Assembly (NCBI GenBank): GCA_001483205.1 | Contig: JPPB01000296.1 | Location: 1 to 9,484 of the forward strand | Reading direction: 5' to 3' | Length of the DNA stretch: 9,484 bases | DNA from: an alpha proteobacterium 3107 | Lineage (GTDB): Bacteria > Pseudomonadota > Alphaproteobacteria > Rhodobacterales > Rhodobacteraceae | Shown here: piece by piece, positions 1 to 6,369 of the stretch | Layout: every line of letters starts with the position of its first letter | Numbering within the stretch: position 1 is the stretch's first letter | The notes under the pieces: model-generated | Databases searched by the model: none | Told to the model about the DNA's origin: nothing | Seen by the model: the letters and a program-made list of their open reading frames with translations, nothing else | Position numbers and translations under genes: made by a program

Positions 1-9
1 AAACCGTCC

Positions 10-56
10 GCCCGGCGGAACGCCGGGCAGCGCCTGCCTGCCCCCCGGCAGGCGCT
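10..56 (-). repeat. Two tandem perfect hairpins
   Basis: GCCCGGCG (10-17) and CGCCGGGC (21-28) pair around a GAA loop. AGCGCCTGCC (29-38) and GGCAGGCGCT (47-56) pair around an 8-nt loop. The two stems (8 and 10 bp) abut with no spacer. In the minus-strand transcript the 10-bp stem comes first, then the 8-bp stem, then GGACGGUUU at the window edge. The terminal UUU is short and may or may not continue past position 1. Confidence 0.7.
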
Positions 57-157
57 CAAAACGTCTCAGCCCTTTGGGGCATATGGACTTTATGGCAAGA
101 TCATCGCCAATATGGACTGTCGCGAAAAGCGCCCGCCCAGGCAGGCGGCTGCCCGGC
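22..157. repeat. 19/20-nt inverted repeat pair downstream of rpmD
   Basis: GCCGGGCAGCGCCTGCCTG at 22-40 is the reverse complement of 138-157 apart from one extra G (at 147 or 148). The arms enclose about 97 bp. Each arm also takes part in shorter local stems: 21-28 and 29-38 on the left, and GGCAG/CTGCC (140-144/149-153) on the right. The long-range pairing and the local hairpins therefore exclude each other. Confidence 0.7.
81..118. repeat. Direct repeat ATATGGACT, two copies
   Basis: ATATGGACT occurs at 81-89 and 110-118, with start-to-start spacing of 29 bp, inside the loop of the long inverted repeat. The surrounding bases are the most AT-rich in this GC-rich region. Two copies about 29 bp apart could be protein-binding half-sites about three helical turns apart or remnants of a duplication; no known operator is recognised. 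Confidence 0.5.
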
Positions 158-191
158 TACGCCATTATGCAGAGGTGTTCACCGGCAAGGA

Positions 192-380
192 TCAGCCGCG
201 TTCCTCGACGATCTCCACCAGATGCGGAATGCTGTTGACCATGCCCCGGATGCTGGGCGTGTCTTCCAGTTCCCGCACACGGTGCATCCGGTTGAGGCCA
301 AGGCCGATCAGCGTCGCCCGCTGTTTGGCCGGACGGCGAATCGGGGAACCGATCTGCCTGATGACGATGGTTTTTGCCAT
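192..380 (-). CDS. rpmD: 50S ribosomal protein L30
   Basis: The product has 62 residues, within the normal bacterial L30 range. L30 is a small ferredoxin-like-fold protein of the 50S subunit, absent in some bacteria. It begins [20 protein letters not shown], with the family core [20 protein letters not shown] (20-39) and [20 protein letters not shown] (40-59), ending ERG. This match to the Gly-Leu-Asn-Arg/Lys signature is clear. AAGGAG lies 7 nt before the ATG and overlaps the rpsE stop. In the usual spc order rplO would follow at once. Here at least 191 bp of repeat-rich DNA comes after the TGA stop and no rplO start is reached before the window edge. Confidence 0.97.
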   Translation of the reverse strand: MAKTIVIRQIGSPIRRPAKQRATLIGLGLNRMHRVRELEDTPSIRGMVNSIPHLVEIVEERG

Positions 381-391
381 ACCCGGTCTCC

Positions 392-1018
392 TTACGTCTC
401 GGCCACAGCGGGCGCGGCGGCCCCGGCAGGCACATCGGCGGCGACAGGCGCTTCAGGGGCGGCAACAGCAACAGCAGGCGCGGCCTCTTTCGGCAGGATG
501 TCGGCCACCTTCTTGCCCCGGCGCTGGGCCACCATGCGCGGGCTTGCCTCTTTCGCCAGCCCGTTCAGGGTGGCGCGGATCATGTTATAGGGGTTCTGCG
601 AGCCGATCGACTTGGCGACCACATCCTGCACGCCCAGCATCTCGAACACCGCCCGCATCGGGCCACCGGCGATGATCCCGGTGCCCTGCGGCGCGGTGCG
701 CATGACCACCTTGCCCGCCCCATGGCGGCCCTCGATGTCATGGTGCAGCGTCCGGCCCTCGCGCAGCGGCACCCGGACCATGGCGCGCTTTGCCTGTTCG
801 GTTGCCTTGCGGATGGCCTCGGGCACTTCCTTGGCCTTGCCGTTGCCGAAACCCACCCGGCCCTTCTGATCGCCGACCACCACAAGGGCCGCAAAGCCAA
901 AGCGCTTGCCGCCCTTCACGGTTTTCGACACCCGGTTGATCGCGACGAGACGATCAGCAAATTCCGGCGCGTCCTCACGCTCGCGGCGACCACCCCGGCG
1001 ATTTTCACGTTCTGCCAT
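392..1018 (-). CDS. rpsE: 30S ribosomal protein S5
   Basis: The product has 208 residues. S5 sits on the back of the 30S subunit, shapes the mRNA entry site with S3 and S4, and influences decoding accuracy. Two starts are possible, ATG at 1024 and ATG at 1018. I prefer 1018 because GGGAG would be only 3 nt from the first but about 9 nt from the second, and because MAERENRRG is the usual N-terminus. The S5 double-stranded-RNA-binding domain includes [20 protein letters not shown] (about 27-46) and [20 protein letters not shown]. The C-terminal domain has [20 protein letters not shown] (108-127) and [13 protein letters not shown]. The last 30 residues are an Ala/Pro/Val tail of low complexity. 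The TAA stop is within the rpmD ribosome binding site. Confidence 0.97.
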   Translation of the reverse strand: MAERENRRGGRREREDAPEFADRLVAINRVSKTVKGGKRFGFAALVVVGDQKGRVGFGNGKAKEVPEAIRKATEQAKRAMVRVPLREGRTLHHDIEGRHGAGKVVMRTAPQGTGIIAGGPMRAVFEMLGVQDVVAKSIGSQNPYNMIRATLNGLAKEASPRMVAQRRGKKVADILPKEAAPAVAVAAPEAPVAADVPAGAAAPAVAET

Positions 1019-1031
1019 TGTCATCGTCTCC

Positions 1032-1391
1032 CTAGAATTTCAGGCCGCCTTCACGGGCGGCATCGGCCAGCGCCTTCACCCGCCCGTGAAACAGAAAGCC
1101 GCCCCGGTCGAAATAGCAATCCCCGATACCGGCCTTGGCCGCGCGTTCGGCGATGGCTGCCCCGACTTTGGCCGCCGTTTCGATATTGCCGCCGCCATCC
1201 GCGCCCAATGCCTTTTCCAGCGAAGAGGCCGAGGCAAGGGTTCTGCCCAAGGCGTCATCAATCAGTTGCGCACTGATGTTCCTGTTCGAGCGGTGGACCG
1301 ACAGGCGCACCCGCCCGGCGTTCGACTTCCGCAGTTTGTTCCGAACGCGCAGGCGGCGTTTCAGAAACATATCCCGTTTGCTGCTTGCCAT
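1032..1391 (-). CDS. rplR: 50S ribosomal protein L18
   Basis: The product has 119 residues. L18 binds 5S rRNA together with L5 and anchors it in the central protuberance. The ATG at 1391 gives [20 protein letters not shown], a basic N-terminus typical of alphaproteobacterial L18. Earlier in-frame starts lie inside rplF and are rejected. Markers are [20 protein letters not shown] (about 27-46) and the C-terminal signature [20 protein letters not shown] (94-113), which ends in EGGLKF. The ribosome binding site AGGAA overlaps the rplF stop and is weaker than most in this operon. The TAG stop is 13 nt before the chosen rpsE start. Confidence 0.98.
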   Translation of the reverse strand: MASSKRDMFLKRRLRVRNKLRKSNAGRVRLSVHRSNRNISAQLIDDALGRTLASASSLEKALGADGGGNIETAAKVGAAIAERAAKAGIGDCYFDRGGFLFHGRVKALADAAREGGLKF

Positions 1392-1402
1392 CTTATACGT
1401 TC

Positions 1403-1936
1403 CTACTTCTTCTTGCCTTCTTTGATGAAGATATGTTCGCCCGCATAGCGGATGCCCTTGCCCTTGTAGGGTTCGGGCCTGCGCCATTCGCGAATGTTCG
1501 CGGCAACCTGGCCGACCTTTTGTTCGTCAATGCCCTCGACGACGATTTCGGTCGGTTTCGGCACACTCACGCTGATGCCCTCGGGCGCGACATATTCCAC
1601 GTCATGGGACAGGCCGAGGTTCAGCTTCAGGGTCTGGCCCTGCATCTGGGCCCGATACCCCACCCCGCGGATTTCGAGCGACTTTCTGAACCCTGCGGTC
1701 ACGCCGGTCACCAGATTGGCGATCATGGTCCGCGACATACCCCATTGCTGACGGGCGCGCTTGGAGGTGCCGCGCGGCTCGACATTCACCGCGTCCTGGC
1801 CGACGGTGATGGTCACATCATCGGTCGCGGTAAAGCTGCGGACACCTTTCGGGCCTTTCACCTCGACGGTCTGGCCGGACACGGATGCGCTGACACCCGA
1901 GGGCAGCCCGACCGGTTTCTTGCCAATACGAGACAT
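1403..1936 (-). CDS. rplF: 50S ribosomal protein L6
   Basis: The product has 177 residues, exactly the usual L6 length. L6 lies near the sarcin-ricin loop and the GTPase-associated region of the 50S subunit. It begins [20 protein letters not shown]. The two similar L6 domains cover about residues 10-82 and 83-177. The second contains [20 protein letters not shown] (about 89-108) and the L6 signature [14 protein letters not shown] (154-167), and the protein ends in the basic tail KEGKKK. AGGAGG lies 7 nt before the ATG and overlaps the rpsH stop. The TAG stop is 11 nt before rplR and forms part of the rplR ribosome binding site. Confidence 0.98.
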   Translation of the reverse strand: MSRIGKKPVGLPSGVSASVSGQTVEVKGPKGVRSFTATDDVTITVGQDAVNVEPRGTSKRARQQWGMSRTMIANLVTGVTAGFRKSLEIRGVGYRAQMQGQTLKLNLGLSHDVEYVAPEGISVSVPKPTEIVVEGIDEQKVGQVAANIREWRRPEPYKGKGIRYAGEHIFIKEGKKK

Positions 1937-1947
1937 GCGCTGTCCTC

Positions 1948-2340
1948 CTAGAACACCTGGCAGAGCACTTCGCCGCCGACATTGGCAGCGCGCGCGGCGG
2001 CGTCCGACATGACGCCCTTCGGGGTCGAGACAATGGAAACACCAAGGCCCTGACGCACCTGCGGAATATCCTTTGATCCCGAATAGACCCGCCGTCCGGG
2101 TTTCGACACCCGCTTCAGTTCGCGGATAACCGGCGCGCCATTATGGTATTTCAGGCCGATCTCAATCGCCGGGTGGCCGTTGGCCCCGGATGTTTTCGCA
2201 TACCCGCGGATATACCCTTCGTCGGCCAGCACATCCAGAACCCAGGCGCGCAGTTTCGACGCCGGGGTGATGACGGTGGACTTGCCGCGCATCTGGGCAT
2301 TACGGATGCGGGTCAGCATATCGCCGAGAGGATCATTCAT
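1948..2340 (-). CDS. rpsH: 30S ribosomal protein S8
   Basis: The product has 130 residues. S8 is a primary binder of the 16S rRNA central domain; in E. coli it also represses spc operon translation. The ATG at 2340 gives [20 protein letters not shown], the family N-terminus, with GAGGAGG 8 nt upstream. Longer readings in this frame run back through rpsN and are rejected. The rRNA-binding C-terminal signature [20 protein letters not shown] lies at about 98-117, followed by GGEVLCQVF. The N-terminal half holds the usual [20 protein letters not shown] helix-strand segment. rplF starts 11 nt after the TAG stop, and the stop itself lies within the rplF ribosome binding site (TAGGAGG). Confidence 0.98.
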   Translation of the reverse strand: MNDPLGDMLTRIRNAQMRGKSTVITPASKLRAWVLDVLADEGYIRGYAKTSGANGHPAIEIGLKYHNGAPVIRELKRVSKPGRRVYSGSKDIPQVRQGLGVSIVSTPKGVMSDAAARAANVGGEVLCQVF

Positions 2341-2357
2341 CGCTCGGGCCTCCTCTT

Positions 2358-2663
2358 TTACCAGCTCGATTTCACCAGACCGGGGGCTTGACCGGCAGAG
2401 CCAAGCTCGCGCAGTGCGATCCGCGAGACCTTGAGCTTGCGGTAATAGCCATGGGGCCGCCCGGTAAGCTGGCAACGGTTGTGAATGCGCGTGGCAGAGC
2501 TGTTGCGCGGCAGTTGCGCCAGTTTCAGGCGGGCCTTAAAGCGCTCTTCCATCGGGCGGTTTTCATCATTCGCGATCTCTTTCAGGGCCGCGCGGCGGGC
2601 GGCGTATTTCTTCACCAGCCTCATGCGCCTGAGTTCGCGCTCGACCATTGCTTTCTTCGCCAT
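2358..2663 (-). CDS. rpsN: 30S ribosomal protein S14, zinc-independent form
   Basis: The product has 101 residues. S14 binds late in 30S head assembly beside S3 and S10. The sequence begins [20 protein letters not shown], and the signature [20 protein letters not shown] lies at about 62-81, followed by [21 protein letters not shown]. Only one cysteine (Cys64) is present and there is no pair of CxxC motifs, so this is the long C-minus form that does not bind zinc, as in most proteobacteria. The ribosome binding site is AAGGAA about 9 nt upstream; a second AAGGA sits almost against the ATG. rplE ends 24 nt upstream and rpsH starts 17 nt downstream. Confidence 0.98.
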   Translation of the reverse strand: MAKKAMVERELRRMRLVKKYAARRAALKEIANDENRPMEERFKARLKLAQLPRNSSATRIHNRCQLTGRPHGYYRKLKVSRIALRELGSAGQAPGLVKSSW

Positions 2664-2687
2664 ATCCTTAGGTTCCTTCCCGCAGGT

Positions 2688-3248
2688 TCACGCCCTGAAC
2701 GGCATGTTGAAATGCTTCAGCAACGCCCTGGCTTCCGCGTCGGTCCTTGCGGTGGTGCCGATCACGATGTCCATACCCCGGACCTCATCAACCTTGTCAA
2801 AGTCGATCTCCGGAAAGACGATATGCTCTTTCAGACCCATGGCATAGTTGCCCCGGCCATCGAATGCCGTGCCCTTCACGCCGCGAAAATCGCGCACACG
2901 CGGCAGCGCGATGGTGATCAGACGGTCCAGAAACTCATACATCCGGTCACCGCGCAGGGTCACTTTCACCCCAACCGACATTCCCTCGCGCAGCCTGAAA
3001 CCGGCAATCGACTTTCTGGCCGTAGTGATGACGGCGTGTTGACCGGCGATCAGGGTCAGGTCTGCTTGCGCGGTCTTGATCTTTTTGGAGTCCTTCACCG
3101 CCTCGCCGACACCCATGTTCAGGACGATCTTGTCGAGCTTGGGGATCTGCATGTCATTCCCGTAGCCAAATTCCTCTTTCAGGGCGGCATGGATCGTGTC
3201 GCGGTAGAGCACCTTCAGACGCGGGGTATAGGTTTGTGCGTCAAGCAT
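2688..3248 (-). CDS. rplE: 50S ribosomal protein L5
   Basis: The product has 186 residues, a normal alphaproteobacterial L5. L5 binds 5S rRNA with L18 and contacts P-site tRNA and S13. It begins [20 protein letters not shown]. Conserved segments are [20 protein letters not shown] (about 35-54), [20 protein letters not shown] (74-93), [18 protein letters not shown] and [20 protein letters not shown] (134-153), with the end [23 protein letters not shown] lies 7 nt before the ATG, which overlaps the rplX stop by one base. In E. coli, S8 represses the spc operon by binding mRNA near the rplE start; I could not confirm an S8-like site here by eye. Confidence 0.98.
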   Translation of the reverse strand: MLDAQTYTPRLKVLYRDTIHAALKEEFGYGNDMQIPKLDKIVLNMGVGEAVKDSKKIKTAQADLTLIAGQHAVITTARKSIAGFRLREGMSVGVKVTLRGDRMYEFLDRLITIALPRVRDFRGVKGTAFDGRGNYAMGLKEHIVFPEIDFDKVDEVRGMDIVIGTTARTDAEARALLKHFNMPFRA

Positions 3249-3553
3249 CAGACGGCCTCCCCGGTGGTTTTGGCGTAACGGACCTTCTTGCCGTCCTCAA
3301 GGCGGAAACCGACGCGGGTCGCCTTGCCGTTCCCGTCCACAAGCGCCAGATTCGACAGATCAACCGGCATCGCCTTGGGCAGGCGGCCCCCCTGAGTGGT
3401 CTGGGACTGGCGGGTGTGGCGAATGGCGACATTCACGCCCTCAACCACCGCCTTGCCGGATTTGGGATCGACCGAGGCGATCTCGCCCTCCCGGCCCTTG
3501 TCCTTGCCGGCCAGAACGATGACCTTATCGCCTTTTTTCAGTTTTGCAGCCAT
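3248..3553 (-). CDS. rplX: 50S ribosomal protein L24
   Basis: The product has 101 residues. L24 is one of the two assembly-initiator proteins of the 50S subunit and binds the 5' end of 23S rRNA. An N-terminal KOW motif is clear: [20 protein letters not shown] (about 6-25). The following [17 protein letters not shown] segment (about 39-55) is also typical. Two starts are possible: GTG at 3556 and ATG at 3553. I chose the ATG because GGAGGT lies 6 nt upstream of it but only 3 nt from the GTG, and because MAAKLKKGD is the family N-terminus. The start overlaps the rplN stop and the stop overlaps the rplE start, each by one base (TGATG). Confidence 0.97.
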   Translation of the reverse strand: MAAKLKKGDKVIVLAGKDKGREGEIASVDPKSGKAVVEGVNVAIRHTRQSQTTQGGRLPKAMPVDLSNLALVDGNGKATRVGFRLEDGKKVRYAKTTGEAV

Positions 3554-3921
3554 CACAGCACCTCCGGGGCGAGCGAAACGATCTTCATAAAGTTCTTCGC
3601 CCGCAATTCCCGCACCACCGGCCCGAAGATACGGGTGCCGATCGGCTCCATATTGTTGTTGATGATCACGGCGGCGTTGCGGTCAAAGCGGATGGCGGTG
3701 CCGTCCTCGCGCCGCACTTCCTTGGCGGTGCGCACAACGACGGCCTTGCGGACATCCCCCTTCTTCACCCGGCCACGCGGGATGGCCTCTTTGACCGAGA
3801 CGACGATGATGTCGCCGACAGAGGCATATTTGCGCCTGGAGCCGCCCAGAACCTTGATGCACTGCACCCGGCGCGCGCCGGAGTTGTCAGCGACATCCAG
3901 ATTGGTCTGCATCTGGATCAT
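3553..3921 (-). CDS. rplN: 50S ribosomal protein L14
   Basis: The product has 122 residues, exactly the usual L14 length. L14 binds 23S rRNA at the subunit interface, forming bridge B8, and is the binding site of the silencing factor RsfS. It begins [20 protein letters not shown]. The L14 signature region [20 protein letters not shown] lies at about 29-48. Further family segments are [20 protein letters not shown] (67-86), [20 protein letters not shown] (88-107) and [18 protein letters not shown]. The ATG at 3921 has GGGAG 7 nt upstream. It is the first gene of the spc operon block, after an 82-bp gap. Its TGA stop shares one base with the rplX ATG. Confidence 0.98.
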   Translation of the reverse strand: MIQMQTNLDVADNSGARRVQCIKVLGGSRRKYASVGDIIVVSVKEAIPRGRVKKGDVRKAVVVRTAKEVRREDGTAIRFDRNAAVIINNNMEPIGTRIFGPVVRELRAKNFMKIVSLAPEVL

Positions 3922-4010
3922 GTGGTTTCTCCCGACCTGTGGGACCGCTTGACGGCATTGGCCCCGAGGTTTCGATCAAACCGGAATGCGATATGCCTGA
4001 TGCTCAGGCA
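3922..4010 (-). other. rpsQ-rplN junction (S10/spc boundary) with stop-codon hairpin
   Basis: The 82-bp gap between rpsQ and rplN (3922-4003) is the classic boundary between the S10 and spc operons. TGCCTGA (3994-4000), a 3-nt loop TGC (4001-4003) and TCAGGCA (4004-4010) form a perfect 7-bp hairpin that includes the rpsQ TGA stop codon. In the transcript no U-run follows it (AUAUCGCAUU), so it is not a standard terminator. I looked for a promoter that would drive a separate spc operon: TTGATC occurs in the gap, but no matching -10 element lies at 16-18 nt. The rplN ribosome binding site, GGGAG, lies 7 nt before its ATG. Confidence 0.55.
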
Positions 4011-4231
4011 ATCACCTCCCAGCGTTTGGTTTTCGATTTCGGCGCACATTCCCGGATGCGAACGGTGTCCCCCTTCGCAAACGTGTTGTTTTCATCATGC
4101 GCGCGGTATTTCTTGGACTTGCGGATGGTCTTTTGCAGAACCGGGTGCTTGAAGCGCCGCTCGACCGAAACGGTGACCGTCTGCGCGTTGGCGTCGCTGG
4201 TCACCGTGCCTTGCAAAATACGTCTGGGCAT
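4004..4231 (-). CDS. rpsQ: 30S ribosomal protein S17
   Basis: The product has 75 residues, within the normal S17 range. S17 is a primary 16S rRNA-binding protein with an OB fold in the 30S body. It begins [20 protein letters not shown]. The conserved sequence [20 protein letters not shown] (about 21-40) is followed by [20 protein letters not shown] (41-60), and the end is [18 protein letters not shown] lies about 10 nt upstream of the ATG, overlapping the rpmC end region. The TGA stop sits in the arm of a perfect 7-bp inverted repeat (3994-4010). This is the last gene of the S10 operon by the usual definition; an 82-bp gap leads to rplN. Confidence 0.97.
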   Translation of the reverse strand: MPRRILQGTVTSDANAQTVTVSVERRFKHPVLQKTIRKSKKYRAHDENNTFAKGDTVRIRECAPKSKTKRWEVIA

Positions 4232-4247
4232 ATCCGTCAGGCTCCTG

Positions 4248-4451
4248 TCATTCGGCAGCCGCTTCAGCGGCTTTCTGGTTCAGAATCGTTTTGACGCGCG
4301 CGGCATCCCGACGCACGGCGCGCATCCGGGCGGTGTTTTCAAGCTGCCCGGTGGCCTGTTGAAAGCGCAGGTTAAACGCCTCTTTCTTCAGGCCCGCCAG
4401 TTGTTCGCGCAACTGGTCCGGGGTTTTCTGTCTCAACTCCTGGGCGTTCAT
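4248..4451 (-). CDS. rpmC: 50S ribosomal protein L29
   Basis: The product has 67 residues, normal for L29. L29 is a small, mostly two-helix protein near the exit tunnel, next to L23. It begins [20 protein letters not shown], with the family core [20 protein letters not shown] (about 21-40) and then [19 protein letters not shown]. The C-terminus is a short Ala/Glu stretch (AAEAAAE) often seen in alphaproteobacterial L29. GGAAGG precedes the ATG by about 9 nt. It follows a 117-bp gap after rplP; rpsQ starts 16 nt after its TGA stop. Confidence 0.97.
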   Translation of the reverse strand: MNAQELRQKTPDQLREQLAGLKKEAFNLRFQQATGQLENTARMRAVRRDAARVKTILNQKAAEAAAE

Positions 4452-4568
4452 CGCCGCTTTCCTTCCGTTACATCACCGGAGGGCCCTGACAGGTCACCCT
4501 GATCCCGGTGGAGCAAATCCATTCCCGCCGCCCGCCGCCCTGATCAGCGCCGGGGGTGGCAGGAAACC
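4452..4568 (-). other. rplP-rpmC intergenic region with possible 24-codon ORF
   Basis: This is a 117-bp gap where the canonical operon has almost none. On the minus strand an ATG at 4522-4520 opens a 24-codon frame ([20 protein letters not shown] then GKRR). Its TGA stop at 4450-4448 overlaps the rpmC start as ATGA. The sequence just before it (GGCGGCGGGA) is purine-rich but is not a well-spaced ribosome binding site, and the peptide resembles nothing I recognise, so I do not call it as a gene. Other structure includes a tandem CCCGCCG repeat (4524-4540, two copies plus CCC), two copies of CCCTGATC (4497-4504 and 4538-4545), and a weak inverted repeat CACCGG/CCGGTG (4474-4479/4505-4510). rpmC has its own ribosome binding site, GGAAGG. 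Confidence 0.5.
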
Positions 4569-4982
4569 TTACCAGTCCTCGCGCGCAACGATCCGGGTCT
4601 TGATCGGCAGTTTCATCGCCGCAAGGCGAAGGGCCTCTCTTGCCACAGATTCGGCAACCCCGTCAATCTCGAACATGACGCGCCCCGGTTTTACCCTGGC
4701 GGCCCAGAAATCGACAGACCCCTTGCCCTTGCCCATCCGCACCTCGGTGGGTTTTGAGGTCACGGGGGTATCGGGGAATATCCTGATCCAGACCCGCCCC
4801 TGCCGCTTCATGTGGCGGGTCATCGCCCGGCGGGCGGCCTCGATCTGGCGCGCGGTTATCCGCTCTGGCCGAATTGCCTTCAGGCCGAAGGAACCGAAAT
4901 TGAGCGCAGAGCCGCCCTTGGCCTCGCCCCGGATACGGCCCTTATGCACCTTGCGGAATTTGGTGATCTTTGGCTGAAGCAT
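4569..4982 (-). CDS. rplP: 50S ribosomal protein L16
   Basis: The product has 137 residues, a standard L16. L16 is a late-assembling 50S protein near the A-site tRNA elbow and central protuberance base. It begins [20 protein letters not shown]. Family markers are [20 protein letters not shown], the [15 protein letters not shown] segment, and [20 protein letters not shown] (about 81-100). Arg82 matches E. coli Arg81, which is hydroxylated by RoxA/YcfD in that species; whether that happens here cannot be seen. [14 protein letters not shown] closes the protein. GAGGAG overlaps the rpsC stop codon 12 nt upstream. Downstream is an unusual 117-bp gap before rpmC; in E. coli the two genes are nearly abutting. 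Confidence 0.98.
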   Translation of the reverse strand: MLQPKITKFRKVHKGRIRGEAKGGSALNFGSFGLKAIRPERITARQIEAARRAMTRHMKRQGRVWIRIFPDTPVTSKPTEVRMGKGKGSVDFWAARVKPGRVMFEIDGVAESVAREALRLAAMKLPIKTRIVAREDW

Positions 4983-4994
4983 CTCTTTCTCTCC

Positions 4995-5702
4995 TCAGCG
5001 GCGGCCAGCGGCACCGCGCGGGGCCGGGCCATCCTGAAGCTCCTGCGCCTTGCGGTCACGTGCCTGCGGGTCGTGCTCCATGATCTCGCCCTTGAATATC
5101 CACACCTTGACGCCGATGACGCCATAGGCGGTCATGGCCTCGGCCCGTGCATAGTCAATGTCAGAGCGCAGGGTGTGCAGCGGCACGCGGCCTTCGCGAT
5201 ACCATTCGGTCCGCGCGATCTCGACCCCGCCCAGACGCCCCGCGACATTCACACGGATGCCCTCGGCCCCCATGCGCATCGAGTTCTGCACCGCCCGCTT
5301 CATCGCCCGGCGGAAAGACACCCGGCGCTCAAGCTGCTGGGCAATGCTCTCGGCGACCAGTTGCGCGTCAAGCTCCGGCTTGCGGACCTCAACGATATTC
5401 AGGTGCAGTTCGCTCTCGGTGATGTCGGCGATTTTCCGGCGCAGGTTTTCGATGTCCGCGCCTTTCTTGCCGATGATCACGCCGGGGCGGGCGGTGTGAA
5501 TCGTCACCCGGCATTTCTTGTGCGGGCGTTCGATGATCACCCGGCTGACCCCGGCCTGCTTGCACTTTTCGCGGATAAATTCGCGTATCCTGATGTCTTC
5601 CAGCAGCAGATCACCGTAATTCCTGGCGGTGGCATACCAGCGGCTGTCCCAGGTGCGGTTCACCTGAAGGCGCATCCCGATCGGATTGACTTTCTGCCCC
5701 AT
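4995..5702 (-). CDS. rpsC: 30S ribosomal protein S3
   Basis: The product has 235 residues. S3 is in the 30S head at the mRNA entry channel, where with S4 and S5 it contributes to mRNA helicase activity. It starts [21 protein letters not shown] type II KH domain is visible with its GxxG loop, [18 protein letters not shown] (GKKG at about 78-81). The C-terminal domain includes [20 protein letters not shown] and [14 protein letters not shown]. The last 25 or so residues are charged and variable, ending [15 protein letters not shown] lies 8 nt before the start, within rplV, and the ATG overlaps the rplV stop by one base. The TGA stop is itself part of the rplP ribosome binding site (TGAGGAG). Confidence 0.98.
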   Translation of the reverse strand: MGQKVNPIGMRLQVNRTWDSRWYATARNYGDLLLEDIRIREFIREKCKQAGVSRVIIERPHKKCRVTIHTARPGVIIGKKGADIENLRRKIADITESELHLNIVEVRKPELDAQLVAESIAQQLERRVSFRRAMKRAVQNSMRMGAEGIRVNVAGRLGGVEIARTEWYREGRVPLHTLRSDIDYARAEAMTAYGVIGVKVWIFKGEIMEHDPQARDRKAQELQDGPAPRGAAGRR

Positions 5703-6082
5703 TAGGCGTGCTCCTCTGCCTGACGCAGCTTGATGGTAAGTTCGGAAAACGGTTTTCTGAGCGGCCCAAACCGGCCACGGGCGCGCGGACGGCCCCGCTT
5801 CATCACCAGATTCTTGCCGACAAAGGCCTCGGCAACGATCAGCTCATCCACATCCAGATCGTGGTTGTTCTCGGCATTGGCAATCGCGGACTGAAGGCAT
5901 TTCTTCACGTCCCCGGCAATCCGGCGTTTGGAAAAGCTCAGGTCCGACAGGGCCTTGCCCACAGTCTTGCCACGGATCATCGCCGCAACCAGATTGAGCT
6001 TCTGCGGCGAGACACGCAGCATCCGGGTTTTCGCCATTGCTTCGTTTTCAGCGACGCGGCGGGGGTTTTTCTCTTTTCCCAT
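5702..6082 (-). CDS. rplV: 50S ribosomal protein L22
   Basis: The product has 126 residues. L22 contacts all six 23S rRNA domains, and its hairpin lines the exit tunnel. The chosen ATG at 6082 gives [18 protein letters not shown], the N-terminus common in Rhodobacterales-type L22, and has GGAGG at 8-nt spacing. A longer in-frame reading would run back through rpsS and is rejected. The family core is [20 protein letters not shown] (about 20-39), then [24 protein letters not shown]. The beta-hairpin tip is the basic [18 protein letters not shown] region (about 97-114). The TAA stop shares one base with the rpsC ATG (TAATG). Confidence 0.97.
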   Translation of the reverse strand: MGKEKNPRRVAENEAMAKTRMLRVSPQKLNLVAAMIRGKTVGKALSDLSFSKRRIAGDVKKCLQSAIANAENNHDLDVDELIVAEAFVGKNLVMKRGRPRARGRFGPLRKPFSELTIKLRQAEEHA

Positions 6083-6087
6083 AACGC

Positions 6088-6366
6088 TTACCTCCGCTTT
6101 GCCTTCTTGTCCGCCGCATGACCGTAGTAGGTGCGCGTCGGAGAGTATTCGCCGAATTTCTGGCCGATCATCTCTTCGGTGACAGACACCGGGATATGCT
6201 TTCTGCCGTTGTAGACGCCGAAGGTCAGGCCGACGAACTGCGGCAGGATGGTTGAGCGCCGCGACCATATCCTGATCACGTCATTGCGCCCGGACTCCCG
6301 CGCCGCCTCTGCCTTTTTCAGCACATGCGGGTCAACGAAAGGCCCTTTCCATACAGAGCGTGCCAT
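6088..6366 (-). CDS. rpsS: 30S ribosomal protein S19
   Basis: The product has 92 residues, the usual S19 length. S19 binds the 30S head with S13 near the A site. It begins [18 protein letters not shown], a near-invariant N-terminus. The core [20 protein letters not shown] is followed by [20 protein letters not shown] (about 56-75) and PTRTYYGH. The C-terminus is basic (DKKAKRR), as expected for its rRNA-contacting tail. AAGGGG lies in the end of rplB about 7-8 nt upstream of the ATG. The end of this gene (CGGAGGTAA) supplies the strong ribosome binding site for rplV, so the two are closely coupled. Confidence 0.98.
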   Translation of the reverse strand: MARSVWKGPFVDPHVLKKAEAARESGRNDVIRIWSRRSTILPQFVGLTFGVYNGRKHIPVSVTEEMIGQKFGEYSPTRTYYGHAADKKAKRR

Positions 6367-6369
6367 TCT

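Larger units (their letters stand above)
1..191 (-). other. Non-coding region downstream of rpmD, rich in inverted repeats
   Basis: No protein of recognisable family is encoded on either strand. rplO is expected next in the spc operon but must begin beyond the left edge. The region holds two tandem perfect hairpins (10-28 and 29-56), a 19/20-nt inverted repeat (22-40 with 138-157) and a 9-bp direct repeat (81-89 and 110-118). There is also a small hairpin GCCC-TTTG-GGGC (69-80), followed in transcription direction by a short T-run (58-61). None is a strong classic terminator. It may be a 3' UTR/leader RNA structure between rpmD and rplO, a processing site or a palindromic repeat element. Confidence 0.6.

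Noticed and set aside
90..135. Possible sigma-70-like promoter on the minus strand after rpmD (TTTTCG with GATGAT at 17 nt)
   Set aside because: The -35 element matches the consensus at only two positions; without start-site data this is chance-level.
157..471. Minus-strand 104-codon frame overlapping rpmD and the end of rpsE in another frame
   Set aside because: rpmD explains the region in its own frame, with a strong ribosome binding site and full L30 similarity.
1019..1024. Alternative S5 start at 1024 (two extra residues)
   Set aside because: The ribosome binding site would be only 3 nt from that ATG; the start at 1018 has better spacing and matches the family N-terminus.
374..1276. Plus-strand 300-codon open frame opposite rpsE/rplR
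   Set aside because: It lies antisense to two clear ribosomal-protein genes, its sequence is His/Arg/Pro-rich with no family resemblance, and long antisense frames are expected in high-GC coding DNA.
2388..3278. Plus-strand 296-codon open frame opposite rpsN/rplE
   Set aside because: It is an antisense shadow of conserved genes, with no ribosome binding site and no recognisable domain.
3554..3556. Alternative GTG start of rplX at 3556
   Set aside because: Spacing to GGAGGT is too short, and the ATG three bases later gives the standard L24 start.
3922..4003. Possible spc operon promoter between rpsQ and rplN
   Set aside because: TTGATC is present but no -10-like hexamer lies at 16-18 nt, and the gap is GC-rich; not supportable by eye.
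4812..5705. Plus-strand 297-codon open frame opposite rplP/rpsC
   Set aside because: It covers rpsC on the other strand; composition follows from rpsC codon bias, and no family is recognised.
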